Assembly (NCBI GenBank): GCA_026391525.1
Contig: JAPLEF010000174.1
Location: 1 to 64,000, forward strand
DNA from: Sphingobacteriales bacterium
GTDB taxonomy: Bacteria > Bacteroidota > Bacteroidia > Chitinophagales > Chitinophagaceae
Direction: 5' to 3'
Length of the DNA stretch: 64,000 nt
Shown piece after piece: positions 53,868 through 63,399 of the stretch (its first letter is position 1; each line of letters starts with the position of its first letter). A model generated the notes under the pieces. It worked only from the letters and a program-made list of their open reading frames with translations, did no database searches and was not told where the DNA came from. Both the position numbers and the translations under genes were made by a program.

Positions 53868-55169
53868 TTATTTTTTTCCACCTTTTACAGCTGATGGTGG
53901 TAAATCGAGCACACAACGGAAACCAAGATACGATTTAGCTGTATCCTGGTATTCATAACTGCGAGTGCTTGTTTGTAAGTAATGACCTACATCTTTCCAG
54001 CTTCCGCCACGAACTGCTTTACGCTTCATACGTGGAGGATCAGAATCTTTTGCATTCCAGCGAATGTCTGGATTCATATCATGCTGAAAGTTGTATCCTC
54101 CTTCATAATATAAGGAACACGTCCATTCAGCAACATTTCCAGCCATATTATACAAACCAAAGTCATTAGGCCAATAGGCGTCAGCACGAACAGTGTAGAA
54201 ACCTCCATCTTCAGGATAGTTGCCACGACCTGGTTTGAAATTAGCCAGTAAACATCCTTTTTTGTTCCGGAGATATGGGCCGCCCCAGGGATATTCTGCC
54301 TGTGAACGTCCACCCCTTGCAGCATATTCCCATTGTGCTTCTGTTGGAAGCCTGAAATCAGATTCAGGAGATTTTTTCTTTCCTTCCAGGAAGGAATTGA
54401 GGAAATGGGTACGCCATTCGCAGAATGCAGTAGCCTGTTTCCAGGATACCCCAACTACAGGATAGTTACCATATGCAGGGTGATTGAAATATTTCTTTGC
54501 CATCGGCTCATTATAAGAGTAGGCAAAATCTCTAACCCAGCATAATGAATCGGGGTAAACAGGTATTTTTTGTTTGATGATAAAAGCGGAACGTGGAATG
54601 GTAACATCACGGTTTTGAGCTGCTGCTTTGTAATCGAATACTTCAGACTGATAAACAATCTTTGTAGCATCAAGCTCTTTCTTACCGAAAATTCGGTTAT
54701 CAGGAGTTACAATGATGGCATCGATTTTTTCGATGGTAGCCTTATCGCCCCATTTGATGGTTTTGGCTTTGGTCCAATCCACATATTCATTACCATCTTG
54801 ACCTTGCTTTACATAATTCATCAGCTTGGCACCAATAGAATCACGCACCCAGTTGGTGAACTGGCGGTATTCATTATTGGTTACTTCCGTGGCATCCATC
54901 CAGAACCCACTTATGGAAACAGATTTATTACGGGCTGTGTAAGAATAGTTGACGTCTTCGTCACTGGGCCCCATGTGAAAAGTGCCAGGTGGTACATAAA
55001 CCATTCCCGGAGGTTTGGTTGGAGTCCACTTGCCTCCGGGGGCTACCCCGTGAACTTGGCCGTCATTTGGCAATGTGCCAGACTTTTTTTTGCCGCCAAG
55101 CAAATTGCAACTGCTTGAGCTAGCTGTGATAGCCACGATAGCTATCAGGTTTAACAACCGGTTATTCAT
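53868..55169 (-). CDS. gldK: Gliding motility/type IX secretion lipoprotein GldK (PorK)
   Basis: A 433-residue outer-membrane lipoprotein that forms the GldK-GldN ring of the type IX secretion machine. From the ATG at 55169 it has a type II signal with lipobox SSSC (Cys21). The mature part is an FGE-sulfatase (SUMF1) fold: PPGTFHMGPSDED near the start, WMDATEVTNNEYRQF, and the C-terminal AVRGGSWKDVGHYLQTSTR and LGFRCVLDLPP. The FGE fold is structural here; it should not be taken as the enzyme that matures the two sulfatases. It begins the gldKLMN run and has a well-matched promoter. Confidence 0.95.
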   Translation of the reverse strand: MNNRLLNLIAIVAITASSSSCNLLGGKKKSGTLPNDGQVHGVAPGGKWTPTKPPGMVYVPPGTFHMGPSDEDVNYSYTARNKSVSISGFWMDATEVTNNEYRQFTNWVRDSIGAKLMNYVKQGQDGNEYVDWTKAKTIKWGDKATIEKIDAIIVTPDNRIFGKKELDATKIVYQSEVFDYKAAAQNRDVTIPRSAFIIKQKIPVYPDSLCWVRDFAYSYNEPMAKKYFNHPAYGNYPVVGVSWKQATAFCEWRTHFLNSFLEGKKKSPESDFRLPTEAQWEYAARGGRSQAEYPWGGPYLRNKKGCLLANFKPGRGNYPEDGGFYTVRADAYWPNDFGLYNMAGNVAEWTCSLYYEGGYNFQHDMNPDIRWNAKDSDPPRMKRKAVRGGSWKDVGHYLQTSTRSYEYQDTAKSYLGFRCVLDLPPSAVKGGKK

Positions 55170-55193
55170 TTTGTATACTTTGTGGGTAATGGG

Positions 55194-55226
55194 CAAATGT
55201 AATGATTATTTCAATTAAAATTCAAA
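55194..55226 (-). promoter_or_regulatory. Promoter of the gldKLMN operon
   Basis: On the minus strand TTTG at 55226-55223, a 21-base spacer and TACATTTG at 55201-55194. Both the boxes and the spacing agree with the Bacteroidota consensus TTG-N17-23-TAnnTTTG. Transcription would start near 55189, about 20 bases before the gldK ATG. Confidence 0.7.
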
Positions 55227-55299
55227 TCGCAATTTTGAGTTATCATTAATTTTTCCCAATAATGTTGATAATAGGTTCTTAAACGTCTAAATTATTCAA

Positions 55300-57384
55300 T
55301 TATTGTGAAAATAGCTGATCTGTACCTTTCTTTTTTATCCAGAAATCAAGTTCTGAGATGCTTTTAACAGGAATATAACATTCGCCCTGGCTGCAATAAT
55401 AGAGACTTGCCGTGTCTTCAAATTTTTTTTGCTGTAACAAAGGGAAGTCTTGTAAAACATCAGAAGCCTGTATGATTCGGGGTCCGTGATTAACGGCATT
55501 TACCTCCTTTAATAATGTTTTGTATTGCCTTCCGGTAATGATCCACTCTTTGTAACCCATCACTTCATATAAATAAAGCCTGGCCCAAACGGCGAATGAT
55601 CCCGGGTATTGAACCAGTAAAGGTTTCATGGCAGTGATCATCCTTCTGCTCATCTCAGCCCACTCTGACTTATCCAATATAATAGAGAGATAACGTAGAT
55701 TTTCAGCCATGCTGCTGTTTCCTGATGAGGTAGCGCCATCATATAGTTCCAACTTGCGGGTTACCAGGTTTTGTTGCTGAATGTGTGTATAGTAAAAAAA
55801 TTGCTTTTCTGCATCCCAAAAATTGCTGATGGTATAGGATGTTAACTCCATCGCCTTACGGATGTAGTCCTGATCTCCGGTTACTTCCTGTAAAGCAATT
55901 AAGGCATTGATCAGCGAAGCAAAATCGTCGAGATATGCTGGATGTCGGGCTTTTTCTTTTGTATAGGTATGGAAACTCAAAACCCCTTCCCTATAAAATT
56001 TGTCTGCAATGAACCGCTCAACTGCTATGGCTTCCAGAGTATAGGCATCATCTTTCAAAGCGGCTGAAGCCCTGCATAAGGCGATTAGATAAAGGGCATT
56101 CCATCCCAGGATGATCTTATCATCGGTAATTGGAGGTATTCTTTTTTGGCGTGCTTCCAGAAGTATTTTACTGGATCGGGCAATAATATCGTCCAGTTCC
56201 TCAATAGATAACCCATGTGCTGTGGTAAAATCGGTTTTATTATGTGCTATATGCAGGATATTTTGCCCTTCCCAGTTGCCATTTTCAACTACGCCAAACC
56301 AGGCATTAAAGATGGCGGCATCTGTTCCGGCAAGAATATCAATTTCAGCTTTATCCCAAATGTAAAATTTACCTTCTACCCCTTCACTATCCGCATCTAT
56401 TGCTGCATAATACCCGCCTGAAATATTCTTTAAATGGCTCTTGCAAAAATGGATCGATTTTCGGATTCCTGTTTCAAAATCTATTGAAGGGGAAATTTGA
56501 TAAGCATCACAAAGTGCCGTTATCAGCAATGCATTGTCGTACAACATTTTTTCAAAATGGGGAACAAGCCATTCGTTATCGGTACTGTAACGTGCCATAC
56601 CACCGGCGAGCTGATCATAAATGCCCCCATTTAATAAAGCAGAAAGTGAGAGCCTAGCATGGTTTATGGCCCGGGCATCTTTGAAATGCTGTGCATAACC
56701 CAGTAAAAAACGGATAGAAAATGTTTGTGGAAACTTTGGTGCGTTGCCAAAACCTCCGCTTTTGATATCGGCCTGTTTCATCAGATTCTCCTTAATAAGC
56801 ATACAAGTTTCAGGCACAAAAACAAAATCAGCAACACTTACGGGCATCAACGCTAGTTTGCTGATCTGGTCTCCACCTGCTTCAATATGGGAAATCAGCT
56901 TATCTGCCTGTTGCAACACTTCTTCCCGTCGGTTCGCCCAGGCGTCCGCAATATGATACAGCACATCCATCCAGGATGGCCTGTTATGCACGGGTTTTGG
57001 TGGAAAATAAGTGCCGCCGTAAAAGGGTTTGGCTTTATCGGTAAGAAAAATATTAAGAGGCCATCCGCCTTGTCCGGATAAAACCTGCAAAGCATCCATA
57101 TAAATATGATCAAGATCGGGGCGTTCTTCGCGATCTACTTTTATGTTGATGAAATGGGTATTCATGTAGGCGGCAACGTTAGCGTCTTCAAAACTTTCCC
57201 TTTCCATCACATGACACCAGTGACAAGCAGCATAACCGATGCTCAGCAAAATCGGCTTGTCTTCTTCTATCGCCTTTAAAAGGGTGTGTTCATTCCATGG
57301 ATGCCAGGCTACAGGATTGTAAGCATGCTGCAGGAGGTAGGGACTTGTTTCATGGATGAGTGCATTCGGAATTTGGCTTGCCAT
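55300..57384 (-). CDS. Thioredoxin-like DUF255 protein (YyaL/SSP411 family)
   Basis: A 694-residue cytoplasmic protein. The N-terminal 160 residues form a thioredoxin-like DUF255 domain with [12 protein letters not shown] (Cys-x-x-Cys) and the phrase [10 protein letters not shown]; the rest is an (alpha/alpha)6-barrel-like region as in N-acylglucosamine epimerases. The family (YyaL, human SPATA20) has no settled function. A TAATTTTA box at 57388-57395 ends only three bases before the ATG, suggesting a leaderless transcript. Confidence 0.93.
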   Translation of the reverse strand: MASQIPNALIHETSPYLLQHAYNPVAWHPWNEHTLLKAIEEDKPILLSIGYAACHWCHVMERESFEDANVAAYMNTHFINIKVDREERPDLDHIYMDALQVLSGQGGWPLNIFLTDKAKPFYGGTYFPPKPVHNRPSWMDVLYHIADAWANRREEVLQQADKLISHIEAGGDQISKLALMPVSVADFVFVPETCMLIKENLMKQADIKSGGFGNAPKFPQTFSIRFLLGYAQHFKDARAINHARLSLSALLNGGIYDQLAGGMARYSTDNEWLVPHFEKMLYDNALLITALCDAYQISPSIDFETGIRKSIHFCKSHLKNISGGYYAAIDADSEGVEGKFYIWDKAEIDILAGTDAAIFNAWFGVVENGNWEGQNILHIAHNKTDFTTAHGLSIEELDDIIARSSKILLEARQKRIPPITDDKIILGWNALYLIALCRASAALKDDAYTLEAIAVERFIADKFYREGVLSFHTYTKEKARHPAYLDDFASLINALIALQEVTGDQDYIRKAMELTSYTISNFWDAEKQFFYYTHIQQQNLVTRKLELYDGATSSGNSSMAENLRYLSIILDKSEWAEMSRRMITAMKPLLVQYPGSFAVWARLYLYEVMGYKEWIITGRQYKTLLKEVNAVNHGPRIIQASDVLQDFPLLQQKKFEDTASLYYCSQGECYIPVKSISELDFWIKKKGTDQLFSQ

Positions 57385-57435
57385 GCCTAAAATTAAGGAA
57401 GGATTCAGGCAATAAGTGCAGCTGTTGGGAAACCG

Positions 57436-58227
57436 CTATTTTTTTCCGCTTTCAGTAAGGAATTTTTCAAGTGCGCTCACCATACTTGGTGCCTGTGGTA
57501 CTGGTGCTTTGATATCCAGTTTTAAGCCTGCATCTTCGGCTGCTTTGAAAGTATTGGCCCCGAATGCAGCTATCCTTGTGCCATTCTGTTTGTACTGAGG
57601 AAAATTCTCAATCAAACTTTTAACACCGCCGGGAGTGAAAAAACAAATCACATCATAGTTATTGGCAATGACGTCTTTGATATCGTTGCTGATGATACTG
57701 TATAATACCGGAGTGGCATATTCACAATTGTTGCTTTTGAGCCAATTGGTGATTTCACTGTCGAACGATTCAGAACAAGGATAGAGAAATTTCTCATTGT
57801 CTTTATGCTTATTGATAACGTCGAAAAGACTTTTGTTGAGCCCATCTGCACCGTAAAAAACTTTTCGTTTACGGTAAAGTATGAATTTTTGAAGGTACAG
57901 GGCCACCGCTTCTGTGATACAGAAATACTTGGTATCATGCGAAACCGCTATCTTAAGCTCTTCACAGATTCTGAAAAAATGGTCAATGGCATTACGGCTG
58001 GTAAAGATTACTGCTGAATAAGCGGGGATTTCAATTTTCTGTTTGCGGAATTCTTTCGAAGATATGCCTTCAACCACGATGAATGGGTGGAAGTGCAGGT
58101 TTAACCCATATTTTGAAGCCAAATCAAAATAGGGAGATTTCAAACCGTCAGGCTTAGGCTGGGTAATCAGCACGCTTTTAATCCCTTGCATCTCTTTGCC
58201 CGATTTCTTATCATCGTTTTTTCCCAT
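57436..58227 (-). CDS. hemD: Uroporphyrinogen-III synthase
   Basis: A 263-residue protein of the HemD fold, two alpha/beta domains joined by a two-strand linker. It closes hydroxymethylbilane to uroporphyrinogen III in haem synthesis. Supporting phrases are VLITQPKP near the start, AVIFTSRNAIDHFF and FFTPGGVKSLIENFP in the second domain, and AAFGANTFKAAEDAGL. HemD is poorly conserved, so the call rests on these and on its position beside DUF4271, a common pairing in Bacteroidota. It has its own promoter. Confidence 0.88.
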   Translation of the reverse strand: MGKNDDKKSGKEMQGIKSVLITQPKPDGLKSPYFDLASKYGLNLHFHPFIVVEGISSKEFRKQKIEIPAYSAVIFTSRNAIDHFFRICEELKIAVSHDTKYFCITEAVALYLQKFILYRKRKVFYGADGLNKSLFDVINKHKDNEKFLYPCSESFDSEITNWLKSNNCEYATPVLYSIISNDIKDVIANNYDVICFFTPGGVKSLIENFPQYKQNGTRIAAFGANTFKAAEDAGLKLDIKAPVPQAPSMVSALEKFLTESGKK

Positions 58228-58249
58228 ACTGATTTTTCGAATGAAAGTG

Positions 58250-58278
58250 CAAAATTACAAATTTTTAAGCATAATCAA
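58250..58278 (-). promoter_or_regulatory. hemD promoter
   Basis: On the minus strand TTG at 58278-58276, an 18-base spacer and TAATTTTG at 58257-58250, within the Bacteroidota consensus. It lies in the last codons of the DUF4271 gene, so hemD can be transcribed independently of it. Confidence 0.55.
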
Positions 58279-59139
58279 CATTGCTGCTTTATAAATCAAT
58301 AAAATAGGAAGTATCTCTATTCCAATGACATATAAGAAAAAATGAAAACTGCTCACTTTAAGTCGGTGTTGCAGCAAGCTATAGGAGCGATAAAAACGCA
58401 GTAAAAGCCAAAGGCCAATTACAATGAATGATATCACAAGCGAAATCTGAGCAATAGATGTTTCAGCAAAAGCAATCACAACGGCAAGCGGCAACAAGAA
58501 AAGAGATAAGATCTTATTGAACAAAAAAACAATGAATATATAAGTGCCCACTTCTTGCTTAAACCCTGTAAGCCATCCGGTAAAAAGTAGTATAAAGTAT
58601 TTTCCCAGGTATACCAAAGCGATAGCCGGAATCGTATAAAGCAAAACTTTCCAGTTGTTGTACGAATAGATGCCAAACTTATTAAATATCAAATAAAGAA
58701 ATACGCCTCCAATACATGCAAAAAAAATATTCATGCATAAGGCAGGTAATCGGGCCTGAAGCAATTGATCGGTTAACTGGCTTTGCCGAAGGGAGGTATT
58801 AAAAAAAACACGAACAAGGTTTCCAAAATAACGGGGGAATGCTGCCCGAAGAACAGCCAAATAAAAAAACAGACCAAGCAGAATATAAAAAATCAAATCT
58901 TTTGAAACTATTTTCCTTATCTGTTGAAAGTTGGCAACAGGCTTGCTGTAAGCATCCAACAGAAAATTTTTGTTGAGCAGATCATTTAAGGTATGAACAG
59001 GTTTAGATGCCATTACAGAGGAATCTGCCACTTGCGCCGTTACACCATACACCGTTAAGAGCGAGAAAAAAACAAAAAAAAGGAACTGCTTCAAAGTGAT
59101 GGGTTGGTTCAACTGCAAAATTAATGGCTTTGCTAACAT
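58255..59139 (-). CDS. DUF4271 integral membrane protein
   Basis: A 294-residue protein of the Bacteroidota family DUF4271. A signal-like N-terminal hydrophobic segment (about 18-36) is followed by six or so membrane helices, and a polar stretch in between (about 55-70). No catalytic motif is visible. The gene starts directly after the stop of the Omp85-like gene and precedes hemD, a conserved order. Function unknown. Confidence 0.85.
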   Translation of the reverse strand: MLAKPLILQLNQPITLKQFLFFVFFSLLTVYGVTAQVADSSVMASKPVHTLNDLLNKNFLLDAYSKPVANFQQIRKIVSKDLIFYILLGLFFYLAVLRAAFPRYFGNLVRVFFNTSLRQSQLTDQLLQARLPALCMNIFFACIGGVFLYLIFNKFGIYSYNNWKVLLYTIPAIALVYLGKYFILLFTGWLTGFKQEVGTYIFIVFLFNKILSLFLLPLAVVIAFAETSIAQISLVISFIVIGLWLLLRFYRSYSLLQHRLKVSSFHFFLYVIGIEILPILLIYKAAMLIMLKNL

Positions 59140-60978
59140 TTAAAAGTAATTGATGTACCCAAAATGAATTTTTGAAGCCTCCCGGATATTGAAATCCACA
59201 TCATTTCTTATCCCTATGGCATAATTCAAGTTCAGTAACCCGAGTTTTGTTTCATAAAGAATGCCAATACCTGAACCTAAAAAAAAATTATTAACGTCTA
59301 CATCCTGATACCGGTTTCTAACCCATCCGGCATCGCTAAAAAAGGAAAGGTAGGAATTGAGCCCAACCAGTAACCGATATTCTGCAGTGAATATTCCAAA
59401 CTGTGTGGCATAAATACTTTCCTCATCAAAACCACGCAAGGTTCGGTAACCACCGATTTGAAAAAGTTCGTTTCGGAAAATAGAAGGGCTGTTATAAATA
59501 CCCGCTTGTAGGCCGGTTTTAAATGTTGCTGATTTTCCCATTGCAAAAAAGTTAGCGGCCTGCACCCTTATCCTGAACTGATAGCTGCGGCTCTTGATAG
59601 AATCATAAAGACTTGCATAATCAAATCCGGGATCCTGAATGGCAAGGATATCATTGTTTTTCTTTACATTTTTCACCCCTACTGAACCGGTGAAATTGAT
59701 CTCAAAACCTTTACGTGGATTGAACCGGTAATTGGTGCGGTTCCATTCATATTGCAAACCGAAGTTGGCCGAGCTGATATCAATATTGGGTGGCAGCTTC
59801 CTCTCAGCTATAATAGTATTGGTATCTATTGCGCCTTGCAGGAGGCTATTGCTTTGCCATTGAGCGAAAAGTTTACCACTCTGGCGTGCCGACAAGTAAA
59901 ACTGTAAGCCCAGTTGCGCATTTACCTGCAGAAAATTAGAATCTTTTTTGAATAAATCAAACAACACATCAAGGCCTAAAGGAGATTTAAAAATGAAAGG
60001 TTGAAAAAAGCCCAGGTTGAGCCTTGGTGATTTGGGTTGCAATTGTTGCCAACGCAACAGGATATTTTCACCGCCACCGAATTCATTTTTTAAATCGAGA
60101 TTGATATCTCCTGTCACCTGTAACTTACCGGTGTTATTGGAAGAAGGTTGAAAGCCTACAAGAAAGTTCACCTGGCTGCTTTTTTTCTCTTCAAGATACA
60201 GGTTGAGCACTGCCCCGGTTCCGTACATGCTAAGGTCGGAAGGCTGAAGGGTACGTAAATAAGGAAGTTCAAGTATACGCTTATCTACATCTTTCAACTT
60301 TTCTTTGTTGTAGGCGGAACCGTTAGGAATCTGCAGGTAATGTTGAAGGAAGGAAGGTTTGATTTTCACTTTGCCATATACCCTGATGCTGTCGATTGGA
60401 TAAAAAATACCTTTATCCACTTTCAGCTTAGCCAGCATCTTGTCGCCGGATAACTGCACACTATCGAGAAATACAGCTGCAAAGGGATAACCCGATTTTT
60501 CATAGTAGCCGAGTAGCCTGTTTTGGAGGCCGCTTAACTGGGAAAGATTTAAAGGTTTTCCCTGATAATTGACAGCGAGATAGCCGCTTTGTTCGAGGGC
60601 AGCAGGCTCAATATCGTCTGTAAATAGTTTTATCCATTGGTATTTGGTACCGATATAAATGTAGGCATCAATCGCTTGCTCTCCAATGATACTGCTGTCA
60701 ACAGAAGCTACCGGATACCCTTGGGAAGCCAGATAAACAGGAAGTTTATTCAGATAAGCCTCCGCTTCTATGAGGCTTCCAAAACTTTCAGGAATCCCTA
60801 ATGCCTGCTGCTGAATAGCACTATCTTTGCCACTGAAATGGCATTGAAAACGGATGCCTTTCTGCACAGTTGTTGTTTGTGCAAATTGGGTATAAGGCAA
60901 AAAAGAAACCAGCATACAACAGCAAATGATCCGTAAATAGGTACAAATGTTTTGGGTTGTGTTGTAACGGTAATTCAT
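59140..60978 (-). CDS. Omp85/BamA-family outer-membrane protein
   Basis: A 612-residue outer-membrane protein with a type I signal peptide ending near TQFAQ (about residue 34). One or more POTRA-like segments occupy roughly 45-260, and the C-terminal half is a 16-strand-type barrel with the Omp85 motif RTLRGFDEES and a terminal aromatic residue (INYF). The ATG at 60978 begins the signal peptide; an upstream frame to 61074 is not needed. It is divergent from hemW by 20 bases. It may be a TamA/BamA-like assembly factor; substrate unknown. Confidence 0.82.
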   Translation of the reverse strand: MNYRYNTTQNICTYLRIICCCMLVSFLPYTQFAQTTTVQKGIRFQCHFSGKDSAIQQQALGIPESFGSLIEAEAYLNKLPVYLASQGYPVASVDSSIIGEQAIDAYIYIGTKYQWIKLFTDDIEPAALEQSGYLAVNYQGKPLNLSQLSGLQNRLLGYYEKSGYPFAAVFLDSVQLSGDKMLAKLKVDKGIFYPIDSIRVYGKVKIKPSFLQHYLQIPNGSAYNKEKLKDVDKRILELPYLRTLQPSDLSMYGTGAVLNLYLEEKKSSQVNFLVGFQPSSNNTGKLQVTGDINLDLKNEFGGGENILLRWQQLQPKSPRLNLGFFQPFIFKSPLGLDVLFDLFKKDSNFLQVNAQLGLQFYLSARQSGKLFAQWQSNSLLQGAIDTNTIIAERKLPPNIDISSANFGLQYEWNRTNYRFNPRKGFEINFTGSVGVKNVKKNNDILAIQDPGFDYASLYDSIKSRSYQFRIRVQAANFFAMGKSATFKTGLQAGIYNSPSIFRNELFQIGGYRTLRGFDEESIYATQFGIFTAEYRLLVGLNSYLSFFSDAGWVRNRYQDVDVNNFFLGSGIGILYETKLGLLNLNYAIGIRNDVDFNIREASKIHFGYINYF

Positions 60979-60998
60979 CAAACGTAAATCTACAATCT

Positions 60999-62126
60999 TT
61001 GGCGGGTATTTATATCCATATTCCCTTTTGCCGAAAGGCCTGTACCTATTGCAATTTTCATTTTTCCACATCATTACAACAGAAAAAAAACTTTCTGGAT
61101 GCGCTTCATCATGAAATTAAATTGAGGCGTGATTTTCTGAAAGAGGGCCAAAGCATTGAAACCATTTACTTCGGAGGAGGCACCCCAAGCTTATTGGAAA
61201 GCGATGAAATAAAATCAATCATGGAAGCTTTACATGAAAACTACCTGATCAGCAGCGATACAGAATCTACCCTCGAAGCCAATCCCGACGACATCAGCAC
61301 TTCGGGAGTGAAATCATGGATGGAGGCTGGTATCAACCGGCTCAGTTTGGGTGTACAGTCTTTTGATGATGCTGAACTGGGATGGATGAACCGGGCACAT
61401 ACCGCAAGTCAATCACTGCAAAGCATAGACGAAATTCAGGAAGCCGGCATGCAAAACTTTTCGGTTGACCTTATCTTCGGTTCGCCACTGCAATCGCAGG
61501 ATAGCCTTGAAAAGAATACACAATTGATAACTTCTAAGAAGATAAAACATATTTCCTGTTATGCACTCACCGTTGAGCCCCGTACCGTATTATTTCAACA
61601 AGTGAAAAAAGGACAAACTGCCGATACAAACCCTGAGCAACAAGCCAATGATTTCTTGTTTCTGATGAACTATTTACTTGAGGCAGGTTATGAGCATTAT
61701 GAAATCAGCAATTACGCCTTGCCCGGCTATCGCAGCAAACACAACAGCAGTTATTGGCAGGGGCTTCCCTATCTTGGCCTCGGGCCCTCAGCCCATGGAT
61801 ACGACGGCATCAATAAAAGGCGATGGAACATTGCCAATAACAGCATTTATATCCATGAACTTTTAAACAACCGCCTCCCATTTGAAGAAGAAACCCTTGA
61901 ACCTGTTCAACAATTGAATGAATATATCATGACGGCATTAAGAACGGCAGAAGGAATCAGTTTGGAAAGGGTAAGTAATAAATTCGGAGATACTAAGGCG
62001 GAAGCCCTTAAAAATAAGGTTGCCGGTTTGAATCCGGAAAGCATCAGTGTAAATGAAGGGAAGATAATACTAAGTAATGCCGGGAAACTATTTGCAGATG
62101 GCCTGGCCTCATCTTTGTTCTTTTGA
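60999..62126 (+). CDS. hemW: Radical SAM haem chaperone HemW (TTG start)
   Basis: A 375-residue radical SAM protein that transfers haem to respiratory proteins; formerly called oxygen-independent coproporphyrinogen oxidase-like. The cluster motif CRKACTYC (Cx3Cx2C) lies near the start, after MAGIYIHIPF. No ATG or GTG lies in frame between the upstream stop at 60927 and this motif; the TTG at 60999 gives exactly the usual N-terminus, while another TTG at 60957 would overlap the divergent gene by 22 bases. The C-terminal HemN_C domain follows (from about residue 290). It is convergent with a small ORF and gpsA. Confidence 0.9.
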   Translation: MAGIYIHIPFCRKACTYCNFHFSTSLQQKKNFLDALHHEIKLRRDFLKEGQSIETIYFGGGTPSLLESDEIKSIMEALHENYLISSDTESTLEANPDDISTSGVKSWMEAGINRLSLGVQSFDDAELGWMNRAHTASQSLQSIDEIQEAGMQNFSVDLIFGSPLQSQDSLEKNTQLITSKKIKHISCYALTVEPRTVLFQQVKKGQTADTNPEQQANDFLFLMNYLLEAGYEHYEISNYALPGYRSKHNSSYWQGLPYLGLGPSAHGYDGINKRRWNIANNSIYIHELLNNRLPFEEETLEPVQQLNEYIMTALRTAEGISLERVSNKFGDTKAEALKNKVAGLNPESISVNEGKIILSNAGKLFADGLASSLFF

Positions 62127-62231
62127 ACGGATATAACGGTTACGGATAGTAGAAAATATGTGTCCCGCCATTAAAACCGCAACTATCGCAATCAAAGTAA
62201 GGTTCGAAAAACCGGTGAATGAAAACGGCAT
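62109..62231 (-). CDS. Small single-pass membrane protein, 40 residues (candidate)
   Basis: An ATG-initiated frame of 40 codons with MPFSFTG, a hydrophobic helix (about residues 10-27, LTLIAIVAVLMAGHIF) and a basic tail IRNRYIRSKEQR. It follows gpsA by 30 bases on the same strand and overlaps the last 18 bases of convergent hemW. A TATATTTG box at 62246-62253 stands just before it, though the TTG spacing is short (14). The helix-plus-basic-tail pattern is that of small membrane proteins and unlikely by chance, but no homologue is known to me. Confidence 0.5.
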   Translation of the reverse strand: MPFSFTGFSNLTLIAIVAVLMAGHIFSTIRNRYIRSKEQR

Positions 62232-62261
62232 GATATTGTTTCTGACAAATATAAGTTTAAT

Positions 62262-63299
62262 CTAAACCAAAGCGGCTTCAATACTGTTAAAACCGGAAGC
62301 AGCGGGCATTTTTTGCCAAAGGATCTTATAGAGGATAGTAGCGATGGGCATTGGTGCCCCGATCTGCTCATTGATGGCAAACATACATTTGCTGGCATTA
62401 TACCCTTCAGCCACCATGCTCATTTCGAGCTGGGCAGCCTTCACCGAATAACCTTTCCCGATCATGTTACCAAAAGTACGGTTACGGCTAAACAAAGAAT
62501 AACAGGTTACCAGCAGGTCGCCCAGGTAAACTGATGCAGCATAATTGTGGTGTACTTCCTGAAGGCCTTCTTCAGAATGATCGATATAGCCAACTTCAGC
62601 GTTGATGATCCCTGCTTTTCGAAGAAAGCCTGCCATTTCATCGGCACTGTTGGCAATGAGCACGCTTAAAAAATTATCGCCATAATCCAAACCGTGTGCA
62701 ATGCCTGCCCCAACGGCGTAAATATTCTTCAGTACGGCAGCGTACTGTACCCCATAAATATCTTTGTTTAGGATGGTACGCAGGTAAGCATTAGAGAAAT
62801 TTCCAGCGATTACAGCAGCTACTTCTTCATCAATTCCGGTAAAAGTGAGATAAGATAATTTTTCTGCAGCCACTTCTTCTGCATGGCAGGGGCCTAATAC
62901 GGCAAAATAATCTTCAATGGGGAATCCGAAATTTTCTTTCAGGAAATCATTCAATAGCAAATTGTGTTGGGGAAGTATGCCCTTGATAGCGGATAGTATT
63001 TTTTTCCCTTCGAAGCTATTTTTTGGCAAGCCATTGAGCACATCACACACATACGCTGATGGTATTGCAATAACAATCGTATCCGATTCACGGATCACTT
63101 CTGCAACATCGGTAGTTAACATCAGTTGCTTCATATTGAATCTCGCAGCCGGTAAATATTGAGGATTATGCCCCCGCTGCTGAAAATGAGTGATGGCAGA
63201 TTCATTTCTGTTCCACCAATGAATGGTTTGGCCGTTATCTGTCAGGATTTTTGCCAGGGCCGTACCCCAACTGCCGCTTCCAAGAATGCCGAATTTCAT
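62262..63299 (-). CDS. gpsA: Glycerol-3-phosphate dehydrogenase [NAD(P)+]
   Basis: A 345-residue cytoplasmic dehydrogenase that reduces dihydroxyacetone phosphate to sn-glycerol 3-phosphate for phospholipid synthesis. The Rossmann motif GILGSGSWGTALAKIL opens the protein, and the catalytic-lysine region AVLKNIYAVGAGIAHGL is intact. Length fits the family. It is transcribed toward the 40-residue ORF; between it and rnc lies a degenerate repeat. Confidence 0.95.
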   Translation of the reverse strand: MKFGILGSGSWGTALAKILTDNGQTIHWWNRNESAITHFQQRGHNPQYLPAARFNMKQLMLTTDVAEVIRESDTIVIAIPSAYVCDVLNGLPKNSFEGKKILSAIKGILPQHNLLLNDFLKENFGFPIEDYFAVLGPCHAEEVAAEKLSYLTFTGIDEEVAAVIAGNFSNAYLRTILNKDIYGVQYAAVLKNIYAVGAGIAHGLDYGDNFLSVLIANSADEMAGFLRKAGIINAEVGYIDHSEEGLQEVHHNYAASVYLGDLLVTCYSLFSRNRTFGNMIGKGYSVKAAQLEMSMVAEGYNASKCMFAINEQIGAPMPIATILYKILWQKMPAASGFNSIEAALV

Positions 63300-63310
63300 A
63301 TGGGGATACT

Positions 63311-63384
63311 AAGTTTTTGGTTTTTGGTTTTTAGTTTTTGGTTTCTAGTTTTTAGTTCCAAACTCTTGGTTTTAAGTTTTGGTT
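63311..63384. repeat. Degenerate G/T-rich 7-8 bp tandem repeat
   Basis: About ten imperfect copies of GTTTTTG, GTTTTTAG or close variants on the plus strand, nearly free of C. On the minus strand it reads as A/C-rich. It lies between gpsA and rnc, possibly in the gpsA leader. A similar but shorter and A/C-rich (plus strand) array is at 10691-10745. Confidence 0.7.
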
Positions 63385-63399
63385 ATAAGATTAACTTCA

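Noticed and set aside
54570-55118. A 182-residue open frame on the plus strand
   Set aside because: Antisense to gldK, whose identity is firm; no independent support.
53868-55169. GldK as the formylglycine-generating enzyme for the sulfatases
   Set aside because: The FGE-like fold is known to be structural in GldK; the operon with gldLMN settles its role.
60979-61074. Longer N-terminus of the Omp85-like protein
   Set aside because: It adds a polar segment before a clear signal peptide and would overlap the hemW start.
63311-63384. CRISPR-like repeat array
   Set aside because: Units are 7-8 bp, imperfect and contiguous, with no spacers and no cas genes nearby.
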